This document shows, in pieces, positions 56,064 through 64,000 of a stretch of DNA of 64,000 nucleotides. Every line of letters begins with the position of its first letter. The first letter of the stretch is position 1. A model generated the notes under the pieces. It did not search any database. It had not been told where the DNA came from and was given only the letters and a program-made list of their open reading frames with translations. The stretch is from Aptenodytes patagonicus. Its lineage: Eukaryota > Chordata > Aves > Sphenisciformes > Spheniscidae. Location of the stretch: NCBI RefSeq assembly GCF_965638725.1, contig NC_134953.1, positions 35,082,854-35,146,853 of the forward strand, written 5' to 3'. Made by a program: the position numbers and the translations under genes.

Positions 56064-58789
56064 GTACTATTACTAGGAAGCAATTCACTAATTCTGTCTA
56101 TGGTTAATTAGCTAGCTCAGCCTTAATGAATATAAACTGTATTCGTGCTAAAGCTGGCAAAAAGCACATCCATATGCTGTAAAAATGTGAATTAGCCTCT
56201 ATAAATAACTCCTAGTTTAGTCAGCTTACATGTGATAAGATAAAAAATATTCAGTAATATAACAACATATATCTTCAGCATTACTATGTGTTAAGAAACA
56301 TGGGCCAATCTTGCTCTCAGTGATGTCAATGATAAAATTCCTTTTCAGGGGTTCAGGATCAGCTGCTGTCATGGAGCATATGCAGTGTGTGCTTAATATA
56401 CATTGTTAGATGCATCTATGTTACACATCCTTCAATCTGTGTAAGAAATAACACATTTATGCCAATTTTAGACTTCAGTTGGTAGGTGCCTAACTATGCA
56501 AGAGTTGCCTTAATGGAACAGATCAGGTTTCAGTATGTGGTCTGCAGACTCTGAGGAGTCCATGAGTTCTTTCTATGGGATTCATGAAAGGGAAGGAAGC
56601 TATTGTCAGTGGACTTAAATTTGTTGTAGGGTGATCTGCTTCTTTACAGGGAGGTCTATAAATGGAAACATGTGGAAAGCCAGCAGAGTAGATCATTGTT
56701 ATTTTGTAAACTGCTCCCTCAAGCATATGAAATTATTGAAAGCAAACCAGCTAGAACTCAGTTCCAGCCAGGAACTGGTGGAATTTTGTCTTGTTTGCAA
56801 CAACCAGGTGGCATTAGGCACTTTAAATTTTTGATGCAGCACATTGGACATTGTTGACCAAGCAGCAGTTTATTAAATATCTAATATTGTCTGAAAATAG
56901 TGTGATACTGATAAATTGCTTTACATGGGTTATGTATGAATGGGTAATATAAATTGGAATAATGATGCCATCATTAGATCTACCTATTTGACTTCATACT
57001 CCATTTCAACATGTATTTAGAAACAGGAGGGAACCTGGCCTATGTTGTCTTATTCCTGGCCCTGCCTACAGAAAACATGAAATGCCTGGTTTTCACTTCA
57101 CCTTAGCATCAGTCTAAGAGCTTTTTTTCTTTACAAAAACTGCACAGACTAGAAAAATGCTTTTTTTTCCTTCTTTTGCAACTCTGCTTATATACACAGA
57201 AAATAATTTACTTTTAGTTGTTAAAAGTCCGCTACCAATGTATCACCTGATTTCTCAGTTTGTTGACCTCTGAGGTAATCTTATCATTAGGTTTTTACCC
57301 GATACATGGTCAAACTCATACCATTTTGTTGTTATGTGTGAACTGTGATTTCGCAATCTGCATTACGTCTCCAGGGAACATGAGGCATCTCTTGTTCTAG
57401 CTGAGTCTAGAAAATAACTTTTAGTCTGAAATCACAGTGCTGACACTCAGTGATCACAACAGCAGCCACGGTGAGTATGGTGGCAGCTGATTTGCACTGA
57501 AGGTAGAATCAGAGAAATAGGGATATAAAAACTGAAGAAGAAAAGGCAGCTGCGGTGGCTGAGACATGATTAGCCTGGAGGATCAATGTTCCACAGCAAA
57601 GCAGCTAAGTATACATATAACGTAAAGGGATAGGGACATATTTGTTGATACTTGAGGATGGATTGAATATGGTGAAGGCCATCTCTAAAGATACAAAGTT
57701 GAGATAAAAATTCCAGCTTTTTGATGATAATCTGAGCTACTGAGGACTTTGAGAACACTTTGGCTGTGGTTCTCCATTGATAGGTTGCAGTGTAGCACTA
57801 GTAGGGATTTCCAGGACTGGCAAGCCAGAAAGTTCCTAAGATGGCAAGTTACTGCAAGCTTTTCCAGGCCAAATCCATTTGCTTTATCAAAATTACATGA
57901 AGTCCATTAGAACAGAACTCTAAGTTTTGGATCAGTTTATGTGGAGTCTGTAAAGGACCTTTGAGCCTGTTCCAGTTTTTTGAACAAAACTTTGTGACTC
58001 TTGGAAAGACTGTCATTGTACTCCTTCCATTTCTTATGTATTTTTGCAGTGATGAATGCTGATATCGAGAAATATACATAAATTCCCCATAAACCCCCAG
58101 TATTTGTGGCCTTTTTTCCAGTGATCCCCCATTTCCAAATGCTATAGAATTAAAGACTGCCATGCATTATCACTGCCAAAGATTTCACTAAAATATGTCA
58201 CAACCCTTGCACCATCCCCACGAATGTTACTTTGCAAATCAAACACTCAGTGTCTACAGCAGTCTGGATTTCCAGAATGAGATACACAATCATAATTGTG
58301 TTTGTAATGAACATGACAAGCAACATCACAGAAATATGTTTTTTTATTGTTCATTTTCAGTAATGCTTTCTAATTCCAGCAGTGATTCAATAAAATGTAC
58401 TACACTAGAGAACAAACATCTGCAGCAAAGGAAAACAGTGGCAACAACCAAATCCCAAAGCAATTTTTCTGATTTGGTGTTTATTGGTAAAGGCTGTCTG
58501 AGAATACGGGCAAATTAGCCTATCTCCCAAGACAAGGTTACATGAGAAATGGCTGTCCCAGATCACTTCCTGTTCATGGCAGTCCTACCATACATCGGGA
58601 TTGTGCACAGTAATATGATAAAGTGTTATCACGTAAGTACAGGCTGAAACACCATTATGTCTGCAAAACAGGAAGGTGTGTAGGATAATGTCGGTCTTAC
58701 TGCACTACAGTGTGTCAAAACCACAAAGACAATGTGCAGCCTAAGATAGCTTCATCATAACCACTTTTTTCTTCTGATTTTCTTTACAG
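56064..58789 (+). other. Intron 7 (phase 0, 2.7 kb)
   Basis: It runs from GTACTA to a strong TTTTCTTTACAG acceptor. It holds only scattered short open frames (for example 57849-58163 minus and 58195-58518 plus) without support. I recognise no repeats. Confidence 0.8.
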
Positions 58790-58867
58790 GCAGAGATAAA
58801 TGAAAAGCTGCAAATGCAAGAAGAAGCTTATGCTTTGAGAACAGAAAAATTAAAAAGTCCTAAATAG
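58790..58867 (+). CDS. CABCOCO1: CABCOCO1-like exon 8 (residues 262-286 and stop)
   Basis: This terminal coding exon follows TTTTCTTTACAG. It encodes AEINEKLQMQEEAYALRTEK then LKSPK and stops at TAG 58865-58867. It looks like a single charged amphipathic helix (heptad-like I, L, M, A, L, L positions), a possible short coiled coil matching the family's coiled-coil label. The junction with exon 7 gives GNLEAEINEKLQMQ, a continuous helix. Confidence 0.87.
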   Translation, partial: AEINEKLQMQEEAYALRTEKLKSPK

Positions 58868-59120
58868 CCAGATAAGAAAGGTGATGTTGAATTTTACAGA
58901 AATTGGACAGTAGGGGATGGTGTGCAGAGAAGACTGGCTCCCTGCCTGAACGTAATTGGTTTTGTATAAAGGAAAATGGTTCTGTTAACATTTACCTAGA
59001 AACAGTTCATCCCAGTTCCTCAAATTTACTGTGTTCTGCCAGTGTTTTTATTTAGTTTAGACTTAAGTAGAAGATTATAAACAGAAGGCTATGTAATTAA
59101 AACATGTTGAAGTTCAGTTT
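58868..59120 (+). other. 3'UTR (inferred, about 250 nt)
   Basis: AT-rich non-coding sequence from the stop codon to just beyond the ATTAAA signal. The end is inferred from the signal position. Longer transcripts running into the CR1 beyond 59354 are possible. Confidence 0.55.
59096..59101 (+). terminator. Polyadenylation signal ATTAAA
   Basis: This is the common ATTAAA variant 229 nt after the stop codon, followed by a T-rich stretch (GTTCAGTTTATTTCTG). I see no AATAAA in the first 480 nt of the 3' region, so this is the best candidate. Confidence 0.55.
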
Positions 59121-59353
59121 ATTTCTGAATAGAAATCCTAATGTTAAAAAAATCGCTGTAGTTTCATTCTTTCCTTTTTCCAGTTGTGAAATATGTAACA
59201 GTTTCTGCTTTACACCTATGGCATTTTTCAGGAAATTTTGCTAGAAGGAGAACACAGAGAGAGAAAACATCATTTTGAGGCACTGCAGATACAATAAGGA
59301 GAGAACTTAATTAACATGTAATTACACACTTTTCACTGTAGTTATTCATTAAT
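59121..59353. other. Downstream flank, nothing recognised
   Basis: AT-rich sequence between the inferred transcript end and the CR1 copy, with no features seen. Confidence 0.5.
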
Positions 59354-59676
59354 AATCATAGAATCATAGAACAGTTTGGGTTGGAAGGGACCTCTAAAGG
59401 TCATCTAGTCCAACCGCCCTGCCATGGGCAGGGACATCTTCAACTAGGTCAGGTTGCTCAGAGCCCTGTCCAACCTGACCTGGAATGTTTCCAGGGATGG
59501 GGCATCCACCACCTCTCTGGGCAACCTGTGCCAGTGTTTCACCACCCTCAGCGTAAAAAATGTCTCCCTTATATCTAGTCTAAATCTACCCCCCTTTAGT
59601 TTAAAGCCATTCCCCCTTGTCCTGTTGCAACAGGCCCTGCTAAAAAGTTTGCCGCCATCTTTTTTAGAAGCCCCCT

Positions 59677-60531
59677 TTATGCTGCAATAAGGTCTCCCCG
59701 GAGCCTTCTCTTCTCTAGGCTGAACAACCCCAACTCTCTCAGCCTTTCTTCATAGGAGAGGTGTTCCGTCCCCCTGATCATTTTCATGGCCCTCTTCTGG
59801 ACCCGCTCCAACAGGTCCGTGTCTTTCTTATGCTGAGGGCTCCAGAGCTGGACGCAGTACTCCGGGTGGGGTCTCACCAGAGCAGAGTAGAGGGGCAGAA
59901 TCACCTTCCTCAACCTGCTGGCCACGCTTCTTTTGATGCAGCCCAGGATACGGTTGGCCTTCTGGGCTGTGAGCGCACATTGCTGGCTCCTGTCCAGCTT
60001 TTCATCCACCAGTACCCCCAAGTCCTTCTCAGCAGGGCTGCTCTCAGTCCCTTCATCCCCCAGCCCGTATTCATAGCGGAGGTTGTCCCGACCCAGGGGC
60101 AGGACCTTGCACTTGGCCTTGTTGAACCTCATGAGGTTCGCACAGGCCCACTCCTCGAGCTTGTCCAGGTCCCTCTGGATGGCATCCCATCCCTCTGGCG
60201 TGTCAACCGCACCACTCAGCTTGGTGTTGTCTGCAAACTTGCTGAGGGTGCACTCGATCCCGCTGTCTATGTCATTGATGAAGATATTAAACAGTACCGG
60301 TCCCAGTACGGACCCCTGCGGGATGCCACTCGTCACCAATCTCCATCTGGACATTGAGCCATTGACCACTATCCTCTGGATGCGACCATCTAACCAATTC
60401 CTCACCCACCGGACAGTCCACCCATCAAATCCATACCTCTCCAGTTTAGAGAGAAGGATGTTGTGGGGGACCATGTCAAAGGCCTTACAGAGGTCCAGAT
60501 AGATGACATCTGTAGCCCTTCCCGTGTCCAC
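59677..60531 (-). pseudogene. CR1 reverse transcriptase fragment, palm to C-terminus
   Basis: This is the longest open frame in the window (284 codons), inside the CR1 at 59.35-61.03 kb. It covers RT motifs from the first catalytic Asp block (YLDLCKAFD) through [11 protein letters not shown] and the FADN site (normally FADD), followed by the thumb-like and C-terminal CR1 blocks. The frame begins only after a TGA at 60532-60534, so no complete polymerase is encoded. The Asp-to-Asn change would be expected to abolish catalysis. Confidence 0.85.
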
Positions 60532-60936
60532 TCATGTAGTCACTTCATCATAGAAGGCCACTAGGTTAGTCAAGCAGGCCTTGCCCTTGGTGAAGCCATG
60601 CTGGCTGTCTCGAATCACCTCCCTGTCCTCCGTGTGCCTTAGCATAGCTTCCAGGAGGATCTGTTCCATGATCTTCCCAGGCACAGAGGTGAGACTGACT
60701 GGCCTGTAGTTCCCTGGGTCTTCCTTTTTTCCCTTTTTAAAAATGGGCATTATGTTTCCCCTTTTCCAGTCAGTGGGAACTTCTCCGGACTGCCATGACT
60801 TCTCAAATACGATGGGTGGTGGCTTAGCAACTTCATCCACCAGTTCCTTCAGGACCCATGGATGGATCTCATTGGGTCCCATGGACCTGTGCACCTTCAG
60901 GTGCCTTAGATGGTCTCGAACCTCATGTTCTCCCAC
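60532..60936 (-). pseudogene. CR1 reverse transcriptase fragment, fingers region
   Basis: The N-terminal RT part of the same CR1 copy has the fingers-type blocks [33 protein letters not shown] and [20 protein letters not shown]. It is cut from the downstream half by the TGA at 60534-60532 and from further upstream sequence by a TAG at 60960-60958, where CR1 relatives usually have Trp. Confidence 0.85.
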
Positions 60937-61035
60937 AGTGGGCGGGTCTCCATTCTCCTAGTCCCTGCCTTTGCCTTCTGCAGCTTGGGCGGTGAGGCTC
61001 GAGCACTTGCCGGTGAAGACCGAGGCAAAAAAATA

Positions 61036-61590
61036 TTTCATTTTCCATTGCTTCCTAAGCTTTAAAACAAATTTGATATCTTACACTTCTTTATTTTCAC
61101 CATATTAAAATTGCATAAATGAAGAGTTTGCATTTTTACAGCATTCCCCAAGAAGAGTTCCTTGTGATTTCAGTGGAAATTTTTCTGGAATGCATGTAAC
61201 CTTTCATCTGAGAATGTTTCCATATTTTGTCAGACATTATCAAAACGTTTTGAACTCAAAAGGAATCTAACCACATAAATGACCTCAGGAGAACCGGTTT
61301 ACCAGGTATGTTTCAAAATCGTAGCCCATACAAACCGTTGTGTTACAGAACTCTGTGCCCGAGAAAGCATGTTGAATACAAGTCATGCTTTCAAGCGTAA
61401 AGGCGGGATTAGATCACACGCTTAGTGGAATATTTGAGAAATAAAATGTTTTATTCATTACCATTTCAGATTTGTTTCCCATTAAGTAAGAAGTAAGGTT
61501 TTGTTTCGTTTCATCCCTGCTTTTTTATGGTGACAATGAAAAAGGTTTGCAGGCCTGACTCGGCCCAGTCAAAAAGGGAACATAGCTTGC
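61036..61590. other. Downstream intergenic DNA, nothing recognised
   Basis: AT-rich sequence between the CR1 and the GC-rich patch. No supported gene, repeat or RNA. Confidence 0.5.
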
Positions 61591-61815
61591 AAGAGTTTTG
61601 CTGAAAGGCCTGGTCTGGCGCTGCCTGCCTTGCGGGGCGTGCTGCAGCCGGTGCCGGGAGCCACGGGCGCCCCCAGGAGCGGGCGCAGCCAGGAGCAGGC
61701 ACCGCCTGCTCGCCCGCCAGCCAGGGGCGTGCCCCGCTAAGGACGGCGCCTGGCCGCTGCGCCTGGGTGCCACTAGCCTGGACAGCGCCTCGGGCGTGGG
61801 CACGGAGCTCCCGCA
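61591..61815. other. Isolated GC/CpG-rich patch
   Basis: About 220 bp of very GC-rich sequence with many CG dinucleotides (for example GCCACGGGCGCCCCCAGGAG and GGACGGCGCCTGGCCGCTGC), surrounded by AT-rich DNA. Three overlapping open frames on two strands are a by-product of composition. It could be a small orphan CpG island (alternative promoter or enhancer downstream of the gene), or a GC-rich piece of a retroelement. I recognise no element. Confidence 0.6.
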
Positions 61816-64000
61816 AAGCAGTGGTTTGAAATCTTAGGTGGTGGGCAGAGTGTTTGACTTGGTCTCATGCGTTGAGAAAAATTCTTCCCCTGGTCCCTGA
61901 TCAGGAGAAGTAAGCTCTGTAACGATTCGCTCCCAAGTTTTCTTGGTTGCTCTTTCCAGCGCTGGCCAGCAAATTCGTGAGAGCTTCCTTTCAGCCCTTA
62001 AAAGCTGACTGGTCTGCTTTGAACACTGAAGGAATTCATTAAGAATTATTAGCTTTACCTTTAAAAAAAAAAATCTTCTGAAAATATTTTAATCTTTTAA
62101 AATTGTTAAGATTCCTGGTTATGTTCTTTGTTGTTTTATTGCTTTGAAATATGATTTTTTTTGTCATCAAAACTTTCTGAAATTGAAATGCCCTTTATTT
62201 TGAGACATAAATTCATCTCCCAACACATCATGCTAATGTCACCGCTTTCCCTGGTTTTGAACTCAAAGGTGAGAACAGAACTTCTGAAGAGAGCTGTCCG
62301 TATGAAAAAAAGTATTTTAAATACTTTTTAGTGAAAATGTGTTATTGGCAATTTAGCATTGTTTAGCACTTCAGACCTAAATCTGAAGACTACAACATTC
62401 CTGCTATAGCACTAAGCAGAAAAGGACTAACTACGTTTTATGTTAAGACCAATGCTAAACAAAGGCTTTTGCCCATATCTCTTCCTCGCTCTCCTGGATT
62501 TTGTAGAACCTCTGGGAAATTTTGAAGTGCTTTGAAGATGAGAAATTGTATATGAACATCGAGTATTACTGCAATGATTTGTTAGCATTCAGTCTTAGTA
62601 CATATGCATAACAGCTGAGGTATTGCAGAAATCCAAAGTGAAGTTCAAATCCCACAAACCGTATTTGTAACAATCTTCCTGCTGAACTAAATAATGCTAC
62701 CAATAAAAATAGCCCCAGGAATTTTTTGGGAGTGGGAGGGAGGATGGTTAGGAGGCTGAAGGAGGGAAGATGACTAGAAGGTAAACATAACATCTCTCTA
62801 AAGCAGTCAGAGTGCGTGTTCTGACACAGCATATGAACATCAAATTGAAGAATCCTTTAATGTCTTCAGAATGTTAATATGAAATGCAAAACGTCATGCT
62901 TTGGATAGATGGGTAGGAACAAAATGTTCAGATGCAATATGGTGCATTAAGAACAGTCTCCATTCTGCATTCCTGGCTTTTCCATTGGTTTAAATCAGGC
63001 TTGCTGTTTCTCAGGTCTCTCGTGTCATGTTGAGTTACTGCTATAGTCATCTCCAAAAATAATTATACTGTCATTCCTGGGACCGACAGTTGAGGCTTTG
63101 GTATAACAATCTTTGATTGATTTTTTTTTTTTTTTCCCCCAACACTGTTGATGTAACATAGTTCTTTACAATACACATACTTAATGTAGTTCCTAACGGG
63201 TTCCCACCCTACAGAGCTTTCAATTTAAATCAGACAGATCTTGTAGAAAGGAAGGAAAGAGGTGTTATGTTCTACCTTGTCTGCCAGAGAAGTGGTGGTT
63301 TTCCAGGGGACAGAGGACAGATGAAACACTATAGTTTTTCCTATATAAGGTATAATATTGATGCTTTTCAGCATCTTCATGGTAAAATCCTGGTCTTCAC
63401 TAGGATTTTATGATGAGACAATGAACAATTACTAATTATCCTCTAGTAAAAGAAAAGCTCTATTTTCAGGCAGTGCTTTCCTGCATTATGCTGACAGAGT
63501 GATGGAAGTTTAGAAGAGATGGAAAGCAGTTTTTCTAGTAAGAAGCTGGCTTGAAAAAGATGGGAAAGGAGACAAAAAGAGAAAACAGTTTTTTACCTGT
63601 TTCATAGTTGTTTGCCATGACCTTTTCTTCTCAAGCCTTGCTTCTCTTCTTCTGTGCCAAAACTTGATCTGAATTTGAAAATTACCACATTGTTTCCTTC
63701 CTAAAATTGTAACTGGCATTCCTAGAAAATTTGCTTTCCCAGAAAAGCCACTGTGCGTAGGCTTCAAATTCAGCTTTTCACAAGTGAGAAAAAGACATTT
63801 TCTTCAATAACCTACACTGCCAACCTGACCACAAAATGAGTGCATTGGTCCATTTAAATCGGATTCTTAAGCACATGATTCAGTTGACCACTAAAACGCA
63901 TTTATCCAGGTGTACATACCATACTTATTTGAAAAGCCTCCAGAGCATAGGTTTGATCCTGGGCTAACCCAGAAGTGTTTCAGAGAGCGCTGTAGGAGAG
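61816..64000. other. Downstream intergenic DNA, nothing recognised
   Basis: AT-rich sequence to the right edge. Short open frames on the minus strand (62566-62832, 63510-63767) lack any support. A T-run lies at 63121-63135. In human, CABCOCO1 is followed by ARID5B, but no exon of it is visible here. Confidence 0.5.
63121..63135 (+). repeat. Poly(T) run, 15 nt
   Basis: T15 followed by C5. A simple homopolymer. Confidence 0.9.

Larger units (their letters stand above)
5167..58867 (+). other. CABCOCO1: Gene span: CABCOCO1-like ciliary protein, 8 coding exons, 286 aa
   Basis: This is the coding span of the only gene I can assemble. The eight exons are 18, 113, 170, 145, 73, 123, 141 and 78 nt. 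Introns are in phases 0, 2, 1, 2, 0, 0, 0, all use GT-AG, and the joined frame is open to a TAG at 58865-58867. The protein has a mostly helical, lysine- and leucine-rich N-terminal two thirds (residues 20-173), an acidic low-complexity stretch (about 205-260) and a short charged helix at the end. I see no signal peptide or membrane segment. I recognise it from memory as CABCOCO1 (ciliary-associated calcium-binding coiled-coil protein 1, formerly C10orf107), which I recall being grouped with the flagellar C1a-32 family. That fits the X-box in the promoter. I see no canonical EF-hand loop. The name is recognition rather than a search result. The exon structure is more certain than the name. Confidence 0.75.
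59354..61035 (-). mobile_element. CR1 LINE, 5'-truncated, most of RT plus 3' end, decayed
   Basis: This is the largest CR1 in the window, about 1.7 kb. On the minus strand it enters near FFASVFTGKCSS (about 61025) and passes through [104 protein letters not shown] and KFADNTKL to the C-terminal [16 protein letters not shown] at 60960-60958 and a TGA at 60534-60532 break the frame, and the second catalytic Asp of FADD is Asn here. The 3' tail at 59357-59369 repeats ATCATAGA. ORF1 and endonuclease are absent. Non-functional. Confidence 0.95.

Noticed and set aside
59381..60961. Plus-strand open frames of up to 198 codons
   Set aside because: Antisense shadows of the minus-strand CR1 copy.
61511..61837. 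Three overlapping open frames in the GC-rich patch
   Set aside because: By-product of GC composition. Ala/Pro/Gly/Arg-rich with no domain.

Overview
The window looks like bird nuclear DNA. It is AT-rich vertebrate-style sequence with long introns. The only abundant interspersed repeats I recognise are CR1 LINEs, several ending in the avian tail (ATTCTATG)n. I see no Alu or L1, no bacterial-type coding density, and no operons, CRISPR array, rRNA or convincing tRNA. The species cannot be fixed from the sequence alone.

The window is dominated by one plus-strand gene, which I assembled by hand from splice sites and reading phase. Eight coding exons lie at 5167-5184, 13627-13739, 16636-16805, 19969-20113, 25316-25388, 55406-55528, 55923-56063 and 58790-58867. 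They total 861 nt and encode 286 residues plus a stop, with every junction in phase. I recognise the product as most likely CABCOCO1 (C10orf107), a ciliary/flagellar protein that I recall being placed in the family named after the Chlamydomonas central-apparatus subunit C1a-32. The promoter supports a ciliary role: a CpG island holds a GC box that abuts an exact match to the RFX X-box consensus, 23 nt upstream of the start codon.

Layout. 1-5040: upstream intergenic DNA with a 5'-truncated CR1 (about 1173-2132). 5040-5690: CpG-island promoter and an 18-nt first coding exon. 5185-13626: intron 1 with three CR1 insertions, including an internally deleted copy that keeps ORF1 (GDSLL esterase motif) joined to the element's 3' end. 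13627-25388: coding exons 2-5, introns with MIR-like relics, and a 3 x 71-bp tandem repeat. 25389-55405: a 30-kb intron, poor in recognisable repeats, holding a relic of an old CR1, two inverted-repeat structures, a ZNF143/THAP11-like site and a protein-like open frame near 27.8 kb. 55406-58867: the last three coding exons. 58868-64000: a short 3'UTR with ATTAAA, a 1.7-kb decayed CR1 reverse-transcriptase copy on the minus strand, and an isolated GC/CpG-rich patch near 61.6-61.8 kb.

I found no new multi-gene system. The observations most worth checking are the X-box promoter, the ORF1-to-3'-end CR1 deletion derivative, the nearly identical inverted CR1 ends flanking the promoter, the 27.8-kb candidate exon, and the structured elements at 42.2 and 44.1 kb.
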